Below the pieces are notes generated by a model. It was given only the letters and a program-made list of their open reading frames with translations, was not told the DNA's origin and did no database searches. DNA of 64,000 bases, taken from Vigna angularis. Its lineage: Eukaryota; Streptophyta; Magnoliopsida; Fabales; Fabaceae. Below, one piece after another: positions 23,461 through 34,889 of this stretch. The stretch covers positions 29,630,077 to 29,694,076 of the forward strand of contig NC_068973.1 in assembly GCF_016808095.1 (NCBI RefSeq), written 5' to 3'. Each line of letters opens with the position of its first letter. The first letter of the stretch is position 1. Position numbers and translations under genes: made by a program.

Positions 23461-26400
23461 TTGTTTATGCGAGGTACTGTTGGCCCAGAAGAATTGCTTT
23501 TCGATTCAGAAATTGAACGCACTGCTAGAAGAAATAGAAGTAGTGCAAGAAGAAGAAAGAGAGAAAGAAGACAAGAACAAAGATTAATTGAACAAGAAAG
23601 GGAGGCATTAACAATGGCAGACCAAGAACCTGTTAGAAAGACTCTTCGTGACTATTCAATGCCAAATCCTAATAGTTATCATGGAAGCATTGTGAGACCT
23701 CCTATTCAAGCCAATAATTTTGAAATCAAGCCTGCCTTGTTACAAGTCATTCAACAGAATCAATTTGGAGGTGCAAATTCAGAAGATCCTAATTCTCACT
23801 TGGAGAATTTTCTGGCAATATGTGATACCTTGAAAATTAATGGAGTTTCAGATGATGCAATTCGTTTGAGGCTTTTTCCCTTTTCTCTACGGGATAAAGC
23901 TAAAAACTGGCTACAATCACAACCTCAAGGAAGTATTTCTACATGGGAGGATATGGCTACAGAATTTGTAATCAAATACTTCCCTCCTTCCAAATCAGCG
24001 AAAATGAGGAATGAGATCACCTCCTTCGTGCAGCAAGACAATGAATCCTTATATGAGGCGTGGGAAAGATATAAGGAGCTAATGAGGAAATGTCCACATC
24101 ATGCTTTACCTGAATGGTTGCAAGTGCAGACTTTCTATAATGGTCTTTCACCCACTTTTAAGGCAATGTTGGATGCAGCAAGTGGAGGATCATTCATTTT
24201 GAAAACACCAGAGGAAGCTTTGGAGACTCTTGAATTAATGGTAAACAACACAGTGAATATGCAGTTTGACCGTCAAAATAGAAAAGCTGGTGTGTTGGAG
24301 GTTAATACATTGGATGCTATCTTAGCCCAAAACAAGTTGTTAACACAGCAGATTACAGATTTGACTCAGAAGATGGGAATTATGCAAGCGAATAATGTGA
24401 ATACTAGATCTCCAGGGTGTGATTTTTGTGGAGGAATGCATCAGAATGGTGAATGTCAGGCAACTCACCAAGAGGTACACGTGAATGCAGTAGAACAACA
24501 ACAAAATCAGTTCTCTACCAACTTTAATGCAAATTGGAGGCCCCAACAAACGAGACCTTGGAGTAATCCAATCCAATCTAACCCGCCAAGGCCTCCATAT
24601 CAATATCAAGCTCAACCCAGCAATCAAGGGAACAAGATGTCTACGTTGGAAAATGCATTAGAGAAGTTAACAATGCAAACTTCTACCTTTGTGGACCAGA
24701 CTTCAAATTTCATGAATGAGACAAGGACTAATTTCAAGAACCAGGAAGCTTCAATCAGAAATTTAGAGAACCAGATTGGTCAGCTTTCAAGACAACTCTC
24801 TGAGAGATCTCCTGGCACATTCCCTAGTGACACTATACCAAACCCAAGAGAGCAATGCAAGGCAATTCAATTGAGGAATGGAAGAGTGATAGAGAATGAA
24901 AAAAAGAGTGAGATGGAGGGAGAGAAAAAGAAAAGAGTGGAAGAAATAGTAGAAGAAAGTGCTGAAAAAGAAGTTGAGAGAAAATGTGAGGAGAAGGAAG
25001 AGGGACAGAAAAATCAAAAGAGTGAGAAAAAGATGCGTGAGTATGTCCCTACCATTCCATTCCCTCAAAGGTTGAAGAAGCAAGAACAGGCGAAGCAATT
25101 TGCAAGATTTCTTGATGTTTTTAAGAAGCTCCACATTAATATTCCATTTGCTGAAGCATTGGAACAAATGCCAAGTTATGCTAAATTTATGAAAGACTTG
25201 TTGTCAAAGAAGAGGAAGCTTCAAGATGATGAAACAATTATGCTCACAGAGGAGTGCAGTGCAATAATTCAGCAAAAATTACCTCCCAAGTTGAAGGATC
25301 CAGGGAGCTTTGTCATTCCATGTGAGATTGGAAATATAATGGTGGGTAAGGCATTGTGTGACCTTGGAGCAAGTATCAACTTGATGCCTTTGTCCATTTT
25401 TAAAAGGCTGGGTATTGGAGACGTGAAGCCCACTATGATCACTCTACAATTGGCAGACTGATCGATGACTTATCCTTATGGAATTGTGGAAGATGTTCTA
25501 GTAAAGGTGGACAAATTTATTTTCCCAGCTGATTTTGTGGTTCTTGACATGGAAGAAGATGCTAAAGTCCCAATCATTTTGGGAAGACCATTTTTAGCAA
25601 CAGGGAGAGCATTGATAGATGTTGAACAAGGACAGCTGATGTTAAGAGTGGCAGATGAGAAAGTCACATTTTCTATGACTGAAGCAGTGAAGCACAAACT
25701 TGACAAAGAAGACTGTTTCAAAGCTGAAATAATTGAGTCTCTTTTGTTGGAAGAAATAAAATTCCAGGTTAGGCAGAGTCCATTAGAGAAAGCTCTATTG
25801 TCAGGAAGGGAAGCAAAGGAGTTGAAAAGAGGAAGTAATGAGGAAGAGGTATTGAACTGCGCTCAAAAATTAGAAGTGCTGAAGCCAATATTCAATTCCA
25901 CAAGAGGAATAGAAGATCTACACAAGGGTGAAAGTGGAGAAGTAGAAATGCCCAAGGTAGAATTAAAACAACTTCCTTCTCACCCAGAACAGCGGAAGAG
26001 GTACGCCACATTACTCAAGCGGGTGATTGTGCCTACGCGTTATTGTGATGAAAATACACTGAGCACTTTAGGCATGTCGGATGAATTAAATTGGATGCTT
26101 GAGAATATTGGCTGGAGTTCTTTTGTCACTTTGAAATACTCTGCTTACGAGAAAATCACAAGGGAGTTCTTTAGTTCTGTGGAAGCAGAGATATTGCAGG
26201 GAAAGGATTGTGAAGAAGGGCTGATAGCATTTAGGTTGCATAATGTGTCTTATAGACTCACTTTAGCTGAGTTCAATGCAATCTTTGGTTTCCCAACTGG
26301 AGGTGAAAGGAACTATCTTAGAAGTTTTGATGCTTGGTCTTTTTGGTATCAATTGTCTCAATCAAGCTCTTTTGTCTCATCTGATTCCAAGGAGGCTAAT

Positions 26401-26462
26401 ATCCAACACCCTTGTTTTAGATATGCCCACCGCCTCATGGCTCATACACCTCATACACTATT
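23461..26462 (+). pseudogene. Athila-like Gag-protease-ORF1 polyprotein, copy 3, truncated
   Basis: This copy carries an in-frame TGA at 25459-25461 where copies 1 and 2 have CGA, just after the protease segment TLQLAD. It also differs by Lys168 to Glu, a Pro-to-Leu change in the ORF1-like domain, and a few silent changes, several of them C to T. The frame then continues to about residue 1000, where a 9-bp duplication (CTCATACAC twice) precedes a join to copia sequence at 26462/26463. The last 200 residues, the 3' non-coding part and the closing LTR are missing. Confidence 0.85.
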
Positions 26463-27850
26463 CTGAGGTGCCACATCCATTCCTCCTTACTCTCTGTTGC
26501 AGTAAAACATTTGTGATATACTGCCTCCATTACTACTTTGAAAGTTCTATTCTGTGACAGCTGAGCTTGCACAACCACTCTCCCATTCTGATTGAAGATG
26601 CTAAGGCAATTATCCTCCATCTTCATCATGTAACCCTTCTACAAAAGTTGTCCCAGACTGAGCAGATTAGTCTTCAAACCAGGTACATACAATACCTTTT
26701 CTATTATTACTTCTCTGCCATCTTCACCTCTCAACACCACTCTGCTAGACCCCTCAGCCTCCAAATTGTTGTTGTCAGCAAATCTAATTTTCTCATGTTC
26801 AACCCCCTGCATTCTCACAAACCAATCCTTTCTCCCGGTCATATGAGTGGAGCATCCCGAGTCTAGGTACCATATTGTGCTTTCTGGTTGTTTTTCATCA
26901 TCTTGGGCCATCAATATCACTGCTTCAGAGTCTGAGTCTTCCTCCTGTGCCAAATTGGCCAATTTCTTGGGTTTATTTTTCGCCCCTTCTCCTTTCCAGC
27001 TCTCTTCGGCATAATGACCCAGTTTCTGGTAGTTGTAGCATTTTACATTCTTCTTGTCAAATTTCCACTCAGCATCTGAATTCTTTGAATTTTTCATCTT
27101 TCCTGACCCACTAGACTCTAGTCCTTGCTGATCCTGTGAGTCTTTCCCTTTCTTGAACATTTTTCCTCCTTTCTTGAACCCTTTCCAGCCTTTCAACTGT
27201 GATCTGGCCTGTAGGGCTTGCTCGTGACACTGCTTGTGCTCATTGATGCGAAATTCATGAGCCTCTAATGAGTGAAACAACTCTTCAATTTCCATGGTTT
27301 CCTTCCTTCGGGTCTCCTTAATAGCAACCACAACATTGTCAAATCTGGATGACAGAGTTCTCAGAATTTTGTCAACAATGTACTCATCAGATATCCCATC
27401 TTTACAAGCCCTCATTTTATTCACCAATTCTTGTACCTTATCAAAGTAATCAACCACAGTTTCACTCTCATCCATGACTAAAATCTCAAACTGTCTTCTC
27501 AACGCCTGCAATTTCACCTTTGTGTTTCTGTCTCCATCACCATAGGTCTTCACTAGGATGTCCCATACCTCCTTAGCAGTAGCAGCCTTGGAGATCTTGT
27601 TAAAGATCTTTGGGCTGACACACTGGTATAGTAAGAATCTTTGCCTTGTTGTCCAGTTTCACTTGCAACTTGTAATTTTTTTTCTCTTCTTCAGTAGCCC
27701 TGTCACTCAACTCAGGCAATCCGTCTTCTATCACCTCTGAAACATCCTAGAAATCGAAGATGGCTTGCATCTTGATGCGCCAATCATCAAACTGCTTCCC
27801 ATCAAACACTAGTAATGGTCCCTGTATTCCTCAAAATCCCGCCATCCTTT
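26463..27850 (-). pseudogene. Ty1/copia gag and protease part
   Basis: The minus strand has the gag region of a copia element (UBN2-type, SRFDNVVVAIKETR). A knuckle reads CYNYQKLGHYAEESW, in which the second and last Cys of the usual C-X2-C-X4-H-X4-C have been lost. The protease reads WYLDSGCSTHMTG, followed by VLYVPGLKTNLLSLGQLL. The first part of the GAG-pre-integrase segment (EEWMWHLR) ends at the nested array. Upstream of 27553 the gag N-terminus can still be read (DDWRIKMQAIFDF, ELSDRATEEEKK), but with at least one frameshift and stops. Together with 8371-10048 this is the remaining coding part of one element. Confidence 0.85.
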
Positions 27851-27976
27851 CTTGTTGAATTCTTGTGGTTTCTTTGATTTTCACACAGCCAAAGACTCCT
27901 ACTTCTTTTCTCTTCTGAATACACACACTACCAGATAAAGATTACACACCCACTTCACAATTTCACCAGGAAACAG

Positions 27977-27993
27977 CCACAGCTCTGATACCA
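27977..27993 (-). promoter_or_regulatory. Primer binding site of the copia element (initiator tRNA-Met type)
   Basis: The minus strand reads TGGTATCAGAGCTGTGG directly after the LTR end TCTAATA. TGGTATCAGAGC is the standard complement of plant initiator tRNA-Met. Confidence 0.88.
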
Positions 27994-28365
27994 TATTAGA
28001 CTTGGGGTTAAAAATGTAAAAGCCAACCAAACAGATACCCTTTACCCTTAAAAACGTATTATGCACGTGACAAGAGAGAGAAAATGAGAAACCGAGAATT
28101 TGAGAGAAAGGGTAGAGCGAGACGCTCTGCTAGGGTTTTCCCCTCCTACCAGCGTCAGCCACAACCACCACACACCGGAGCACACACCGGGAATTAGCCA
28201 AGTAACCAGAGTCAGAAACAGCAAGCAACCGAGAACACACACAGGTACTGAATAATACTTCTTCGATTTTTCATTAACCAGAATAGTATGGGATTACAAC
28301 TTTTATACATGAAAATGAACTGAAACTAACTGAAAAGTGAAAATATTGTTTTGTTTATTCTAACA
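27994..28365 (-). repeat. 5' LTR of the copia element
   Basis: This 372-bp copy differs from 7782-8141 mainly by a 12-bp tandem duplication (ACACACCGGAGC type, near 28170-28190) and about ten substitutions. The following bases AGATG pair with AGATC before the left LTR. Confidence 0.88.
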
Positions 28366-28733
28366 AGATGAATAACAAGTGAAAGAAATGAAAAAAAAAA
28401 AATATTATGATGATGGAAAGTTATTGGAAAAAAATATGTGTATATGTGTATATATATTTAATCACCTTATGTCAATATCCGTAGAATAAATGTATATGAA
28501 TTAAAACGAATAAAAAGTGAACCACATATATGTGTCATCAAGTGATATAGTAATAACTACTCCATCTCTATTATATGCTTCCATGATAATTATAGTTAAA
28601 AAGGGGCATCGGAAAACTACGTGGTTGAAGTCAAAAGAAATGCTGAGAACAACTTAAGTTTGAACCCAAAATATGTATCACATATGACATATATTCGATA
28701 CATATTTATTTTAAAATAATAAAATATAATAAA

Positions 28734-28779
<46 letters not shown>

Positions 28780-29272
28780 AAATACATTACTTTTTAAAAA
28801 CATAATAAATATATGATTGTTATTGTATAAATCTAAATTAAAATCATATATATTAAAATTGTTAACTTAAAATAAATGTAAACTATTGTTATCATAAAAA
28901 TATTACTGTTTTATTAATTAGACATTAATAAATATTAATAAAGTATCTTAAAACATCAAACATTAATACATGATGATACGTTATCTAAATTAATGTACAG
29001 GTAGGTTTCATCCCTCAAAATTATCTTACGCTAAATCTAATAGTCTTGTTTATAACCAATTATTTATTGAATATTGTCCAAGAATTAAAGTCTAATAATT
29101 GGTTGAGTATCGGTAATCATCTTATTTAATTATTTATTGAATATTGTCCAAGAATTAAAGTCTAACAACGGGTTGAGTACCGGTAATCATTACGTGTCTT
29201 GTATAAAGAAAATATGTTCGCTATCTGTTTTTTCTTTGTTATTTTTGAAAAATATTTATAGTTTTTATATTT
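28366..29272. other. AT-rich intergenic DNA with simple repeats
   Basis: No gene is visible. There is a (TA)n tract at about 28736-28775. A 70-bp unit containing TATTTATTGAATATTGTCCA is duplicated in tandem at about 29056-29192. Confidence 0.55.
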
Positions 29273-30268
29273 ATTAATGTCATAACCCATTTAAAACGCA
29301 CCCAAAACCCCTTAAGCGGACGCCAGGTGTCAAGTAAAGGAAGTCTGAGATTCAGAAAGTGGAAGACAGGTGTGTGTCGCAGATTGGACAAACGTTTTGA
29401 CGGTAGAGTAAAACTGAAATTTTCTAAGTTTTGTGCCACTTCTCTGCATGCACCAGCCATCTTCAACCTTCCGAAATCTCCTCCTTCTCTCTAAAAACTC
29501 TTCCTTCTCTCTACAAAATCTCACCCTTTCTCTTCTCCGATCACTACTCAGGCACCGCTGAAGCACTCCCGACGTCAAGAGCTTCCGTGTAAACCGATTG
29601 ATTTATGATTCTGAGCCGGTGAGTCTCTTTTTCTCTAGTACGTTCAGTTACATCTTGCATGCAACTATTTGGTTCTGGTCGTCTGAGTGGGTAGTAGTAG
29701 TCTGAGTGTTTCTGGTTTTTCTCTGTAGTTCAATATCCCTAACAACGTGATCGTCGAACGTTAGTTCTGTGGTAGAGGGAAGTTTTATTCTGATTCGTTT
29801 GAGCGTTCGTTTACGTGTCGAGGTAAGGGAAACTTATATAATTTGATTGTATGTTAGTTTATACGTTCGTTTTAATGGATGCATGTTTGTTGAGTTGCGG
29901 AATGTATATGAAGTATGATTGTTGATATGTTTTGACTATATGAAGTATGATTATTTACTATGATATGGATGTTCGATTTTATGAAAATAGATGTTGAGAA
30001 ATGAAATGATATAAAGAGTTTTAGTATGAAATTTCCCTATGAAAGTGTACGTTCATCACTGAACGGTCCTTGACCATTTGGTTTTTCTAGTGAACTTGGT
30101 TGGAATTGGATTCTTTCATTTGGGAAGAATCCTAGTTGAGGACGAGCGTCTTCGTTTTATAATACTGTACATGAGCGTTTGGCCAAGGGTAGTCGTTCCT
30201 TGGTATTCGGTTATAAACTTAAGTATATCTATATGTATTTGTATATTTTCGTTTGTTCTTAAACACTA

Positions 30269-30625
30269 CACTAGCGGAAAAATGACATTTTATAACGTAC
30301 AAAAATGATCTTTTATAACGTAGTTACTGGGGACATAGTTCTGGGCGATATAGTAAGTCTGTGCATTTTATAACGTAGCAGAAATTTACGTTATAATATG
30401 TTGAACATATTATAACGTAGTTTCTAAAATCCGTCATAATATGCGTAGTTTATTATGACAAATTTTCGTTTGTCCATTATAATAGGTGGAAGATAACATG
30501 ACGTAGAAATTTTTGTACGTTATAATATGTGATCTATTATTACGTATATATTTTTGTACGTTATAATATGTGATCAACGTATACATGGTTTAGTACGTTA
30601 TAATATATGTTTTTTTTTAAAAAAA
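30269..30625. repeat. Left subterminal repeat array of the CACTA element
   Basis: About ten copies of TTATAACGTA or its reverse TACGTTATAA occur within 350 bp. They include a 29-bp palindrome at 30389-30417 (two 14-bp arms, CGTTATAATATGTT and its complement, around one G). Such arrays bind the element's own transposition protein in known CACTA systems; here that role is inferred. Confidence 0.75.
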
Positions 30626-30874
30626 AAATTAATTATTACATTTGAAAATTATAATAATATACTTGTATTATCATCTTATTCCATCAATTTATAATCAATA
30701 TAGTTTCAAATACAAATATTTAATGAAACTAACAAAATAAAATTCATTTCAAACATTAAATAGTGTAATATTTAATACATCATTTATATTATACATATTT
30801 AAATGATTCATATACACTTGTGTTAAATGATGCAGTAGTAGTTGATTCACATCGTCTACCCATGAACAAATCTC

Positions 30875-31871
30875 TACTCATTGACAACAATTTGCATCCC
30901 CAAGCAAATGCCCAAAAATGGAACACTATGTTCTCCAGCATACTTAGTTGCAAGAATTTTCCCTTGCACTCCATCACCAAAACCTCTTGGAACTAGAACG
31001 CCCTGTAGAATAAGTCCAATTACAGAAAACCAATAAATAATATATCACTATATGAGATTTTAACATATATATCAATATTAAAGATCTGAAAATGGAATAA
31101 ATATGTTTAGTCTAAATAGTAGGAATACCTTTAAAATATTCCATGCAAACTTTATATGCCTCAGATCCTGCAGCAATATATTTTAATCAATCGTCAGAGG
31201 GTTGCATAAAAGCAAAACCAAAACCAAAAGGTCAACTAACATAAGTAATGCAGTAGGTAGATCAGTAATCACCTCTTTATATTTCAGTATGCATATTGAA
31301 TAAAAAAGAAGTTGTAGAGAATCCAAAAGGAGGAAATTATTATGTAAAAAATAGAAGGATTCAGTTACTAATTTAGGAGTAAGTTACCTTCAGATCAGAA
31401 AGATATGCATATGAAAGGCCTGTGTATTTTCCCACCATTGGAATTCTAACCTGAGGCACGTAACAATTGTTGTAAGCTCCACATTGGCCACTATTAAGAT
31501 AAATAAATATCTATGCACATGTTTTTTCTTTTTCTTTAGATGATGCATATTTGAGATGTCTGCCACTCACAGTTTCATCACATCTGTCATAAATTTTTTT
31601 CCTTGCAGTCGACTCCTTCAAATTAGGCTCTGCTGCAACACTGTAAATGATAAAGGAATTAGTTTGAAGACCCAAACACTTTAGGATAAATTCAAAGGAA
31701 AAGGTTTAGGATATTGCATGAACTTAAACCACTTAAAATGCAAAAGTATGAAATTCAATTTTAAAAGAAAAAAGAAAAAAAGAAAACCATCAAAACCATG
31801 AAATTAACAAATTAAACTGCATAAATACGGTTCCAGCAGTGCTTCAATAAAAGGCATGGACTCAATATCCC
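30875..31871 (-). pseudogene. Captured CTP synthase exons, C-terminal set
   Basis: CTP synthase makes CTP from UTP using glutamine. On the minus strand, exon-sized blocks bounded by AG and GT sites read, in order: GDIESMPFIEALLEP (31829-31871), VAAEPNLKESTARKKIYDRC (31571-31640), VRIPMVGKYTGLSYAYLSDL (31388-31450), SEAYKVCMEYFK (31129-31167), and [11 protein letters not shown] with FLGICLGMQ (from 31002 down). These follow the order of CTP synthase from the late synthetase domain to the glutamine amidotransferase domain, whose nucleophile motif GICLGMQ is intact. The last block runs into a stop just after it (VVNE then TAG), and the family's remaining C-terminal domain is absent. This is a captured, rearranged fragment and not the working gene. 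Confidence 0.85.
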
Positions 31872-32311
31872 CTGCATGAAAGAAAAGTCATTGTAAATTA
31901 GTTGCTTTAAAATATAGCCGATCCCACCACCAAGTGAGAAGAAACTTGGTGGTTGCCTTAGAATATAGTACTAAAAATATGGATATGAATATTATTTTCT
32001 CCCACTGTTTGCTAAGTATAAATCATTTTCAATTTTTAGTTTTCAACTTCCATCTAACCCATAATCTTTAGAATTAAATATGGGAAAAAATTGAATGGAT
32101 ATAGAAATATAATATTGAAAAAGTTCTATCTTAATATTGATTGAAATAAAAGTAGCATTACTCAACAGAAATAAAAGTCAACATTATCACAGCAATAATT
32201 TATAATCAAACTTCAACTTGAAATTAACAGTAGACAGGACATAATTATTAAAAAGGAATAATATATTTGTTTCGCATGTAAAATGAAAAAGACTGTCAAA
32301 GAAAAAGATAC

Positions 32312-32378
32312 CTCTCTCATGTAAAATATCTGCTGAGTTGGTTTCAAACTCTAAAGCCTTAGTCAAATCTTCAATAGC
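32312..32378 (-). pseudogene. Captured exon of a TPR-repeat protein
   Basis: A 67-bp block between an AG acceptor and a GTATCT donor reads AIEDLTKALEFETNSADIL on the minus strand. This has the residue pattern of a tetratricopeptide repeat (AI-x-D-x-x-KALE-x-x-P-x-x-A-x-x-L-x-x-RG). It is not part of CTP synthase, so a second gene was captured between two CTP synthase blocks. It may come from an SRFR1-like TPR protein, but that is a guess. Confidence 0.55.
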
Positions 32379-33006
32379 CTGAGATGTCCAGAAGCAATAG
32401 TCAATGTCACATTATGAATTGTTATGTGTGCAAGAAAATCATTTATAATAAAAAGTGATTCAAGTGAGATCTTACTTAAGTAACTAAAAATTTCAATCAC
32501 CTTCTTTTCAACTATATATATAATAAGATCACTAGTCAAACAGTTCCTTAACATGGCTCTACATAAGTCTTGACAACTGCACTAGTTTTTCTTAAACAAT
32601 ACATATTTGACCCAAGTGTTAATGCCTAAACCAAATCAAGTTTCTACTCCTTATAAGTCAAATCAAACATAAGTAAAAACCAGATTTCAAGATCATTTCA
32701 TTTTCTGTACCAGAAGAGATCAATTTCATTAAGGGTGGGTGTCAATGGGACATACCTAACATGAAGCATTGATTAACTAAAATACCGAGGTTAAAAAATA
32801 AATAAATAAATTCCAATCAGCAATGCGAATTGGGTAAACTTCAAAAAAATTTACAAATACTAAGATCGAGTAAGCCACCCCACCTCAACAAACTCCCCCA
32901 AGGCTGCCCGAGCTTGACCTCTCCTCTTCCATAATCTCCTCTTCTCTCCTTCTCAATAACAAACTATAAACATCCAAAACAAAACAATTAGAAACATCTG
33001 GCTCAC

Positions 33007-33416
33007 CTGATACATTTTTCTAGTAGTGATGTTATTGTCGCTAGTTAATTTAATGTCCAAAAATCGTTCGTAGTTCCCAAGATCAAGTTCAAGCTTCCAC
33101 AAACAAAAAAAATAATGAAAATGGCAATCTAAAACTTCAGAGGAAAACAAACTGCAGATATCCTCTTTTACTACGACTCAGAAAGTTTTAGCTTGCACTT
33201 ATGAAGTAAAATGAGAAAATGAAAAGAGCAGGGGAAAGTATAACATAACATACAACCTCAACCTTCCATTGAATTTAGAAGGAAATAAAAAATCTAATGA
33301 CTGTCATCTTGTTGTAGAAAATTTTCATTTGCTTACCTCTCCGCTATCATCTAAGACGAAAACCTCCGCATGCTCGAAAGGAGACATTGTCCCCGCATCA
33401 GTGTTCAAGTAGGGGT
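33007..33416 (-). pseudogene. Captured CTP synthase exons, N-terminal set
   Basis: Two exons with intact splice sites and compatible phase read [20 protein letters not shown] (33337-33416, 80 bp) and [20 protein letters not shown] (33007-33093, 87 bp). Both are highly conserved parts of the synthetase domain of CTP synthase. In the family the next exons lead on to the GDIESMPFIEAL block. Here that block is about 1.1 kb further along, beyond the TPR-type exon, and the intervening synthetase exons are missing. Confidence 0.87.
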
Positions 33417-33419
33417 CTG

Positions 33420-34254
33420 CAAATGATGGAAAAATTAAAACAAAGATAAAAACAGTGAAAATAGCATTCATTACTTTACATAATATGATAATAAAAGCAA
33501 ACATGTTTTATTAAAATTTCTATAAATATGAAAACTAAATTAACAGGATAAAGAGGGGAAAAGTGTTACAGAGAAGAATGTGAACTATAACTACGGTTGG
33601 AAGAGCAGCTCTGAGAAGATGACTGTAGGCGCGACGCGAATCCTCGAAGCTTCTTCCAAAGAGAAGACGTAGCGAAAATATGACAAAAACTCGAAGAAGA
33701 ACAAGAAACAAAGGATTAAACTTGATAGAAACCCTAGAAGAAGAAGGAAACCTATTCTGGACCGATTGATCGGTGTAAATCAAAGTTGAATCGGTGGAAA
33801 ATGTTTCTAATGGTGAAAACAAGGTTTTAATCGGTGGAATCGAAGGGAAATGGTGAAAAGGAGAAGAAACCCCAACAGAGGGTTTAGCTCTATGAATGAT
33901 TCGGTGAAAAATGAAGGATAAAGGAAATAGAGATGATTCTCTGAGTGAAGAAGCCTTGCCGTGATGATGAACGACGTGCGACGAGGAGATGTCTCTCGAG
34001 AAGGAAGACGCCAGGAAACCGAAAGTGCTTTCTCGAATGCGCGAGAGGAAATGAAATGAGACCTCCAAGCGTGACAGCGAGCGAAGGAATACGCTCCACA
34101 ACGTGGCTGAAGTTCTGAAAATGATGTGGCTGATGACGGAGATGCCGAGAAATGCAAGTGAGAGGGATGAGACGAAGAGCGGAAGAAAAGAATGAGACTG
34201 AGAGTGAACTTGAAATGAAATCTAGCGAGAGGGAAATGTGAAAAATTAGAGAGA
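33420..34254 (-). other. CACTA interior segment of unknown origin, possibly a captured 5' leader
   Basis: On the minus strand this segment is rich in CT runs and Ser/Leu-coding low-complexity sequence. It lies directly upstream of the first CTP synthase exon. Three overlapping open frames exist (33535-34101 is the longest, 188 codons), but none has a recognisable domain. It resembles a promoter or 5' untranslated leader more than a protein gene. Confidence 0.35.
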
Positions 34255-34552
34255 AAGAGATATTATAACTGATTTCTAAAACTCCGTTATAATACATCAA
34301 TAATAGGTTTTAAACTTATTTACAAGTTTACCACCGCATTTTATATTATAACTGATTTTTATAACTACGTTATAATATGTCTTATATTTATTTACAAGTT
34401 TGCCATCGCGTTTCATATAATAACTGATTTACAAAACTACGTTATAATATGTCCTATTTTTATTACCATCTTGCCACCGGTCAATCTAGTATGACGGATA
34501 ATTTTTATACGTTATAATAGCTTTGTTATAGAAAGGTATTTTTCCACTAGTG
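34255..34552. repeat. Right subterminal repeat array of the CACTA element
   Basis: Three or four copies of a unit of about 80-90 bp contain TATTATAACTGATTT followed by ACGTTATAATATGTC. They end with the terminal inverted repeat. The motif is the same as at the left end. Confidence 0.75.
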
Positions 34553-34797
34553 CTACTTAAAATGGTATCTATTACATTCATCAACCCTTTTTCTCTATAA
34601 GTTTAGTAGTGTTTGGTCTTATACCAAGTGCTCGTACTAAGCAAGTGCTTGGTCTTACATCAAGTACTCGTTCTAGTTTCCGAAGCTAACTTCATAATAA
34701 AAGCGTTCGTCCAAGCCTAATAGGGTTCGCTCATCATGGTGTTCAGTCTTTGACTGACATTCTGACTTTCTTGATGTTCAACTCATTCAAAAGTTAC

Positions 34798-34889
<92 letters not shown>

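Larger units (their letters stand above)
10049..26462 (+). mobile_element. Tandem array of a non-autonomous Athila-like LTR element
   Basis: Three near-identical head-to-tail units share LTRs: LTR1 10049-11345, internal 11346-16025, LTR2 16026-17322, internal 17323-21994, LTR3 21995-23291, truncated internal 23292-26462. Unit periods are 5977 and 5969 bp, and (TA)n length explains most of that 8-bp difference. The Athila-type primer site TGGCGCCGTTGCCGGGGA follows each LTR. The characteristic segment GCTTGAGGACAAGCCAACG, with a G-rich tract, precedes LTR2 and LTR3. The left end is a clean LTR start. The right end stops inside the ORF at copia sequence, and no fourth LTR is present. Copies 2 and 3 share changes absent from copy 1, while copy 3 has its own, so the order of duplication can be worked out. 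Confidence 0.9.
7782..28365 (-). mobile_element. Composite Ty1/copia element carrying a nested Athila-like array
   Basis: Both LTRs of one minus-strand copia element are present, at 7782-8141 and 27994-28365. They are near identical apart from a 12-bp duplication in the right copy. The bases AGAT flank both ends (AGATC left, AGATG right), consistent with a mutated 5-bp target duplication. The PBS abuts the right LTR and the polypurine tract abuts the left LTR. Gag-protease lies at 26463-27850 and reverse transcriptase-RNase H at 8371-10048. The integrase core between them is absent, and a 16.4-kb Athila-like array occupies its place. The simplest history is that the Athila-like element inserted between the integrase and RT regions, and that a later deletion removed one end of the array together with the adjacent copia integrase. 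Confidence 0.85.
30269..34552. mobile_element. Non-autonomous gene-capturing CACTA (Pack-CACTA-like) transposon
   Basis: The inverted termini are CACTAGCGGAAAAATGAC on the left and the reverse complement of CACTAGTGGAAAAATACC on the right. The 3-bp target duplication CTA (30266-30268 and 34553-34555) is exact and of the length CACTA elements make. Both ends carry many copies of ACGTTATAATATG or its reverse, the subterminal arrays expected in this superfamily. No transposase is present. The interior instead carries exon-sized pieces of host genes with splice sites still in place. Confidence 0.88.

Noticed and set aside
10049..26462. Treating the three units as three independent insertions
   Set aside because: Adjacent units share single LTRs and have no target duplications between them, so they form one tandem array.
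33535..34101. 188-codon minus-strand frame in the CACTA element
   Set aside because: Ser/Leu/Phe-rich translation of CT-rich DNA with overlapping alternatives and no domain. It is more likely leader-like or non-coding captured sequence.
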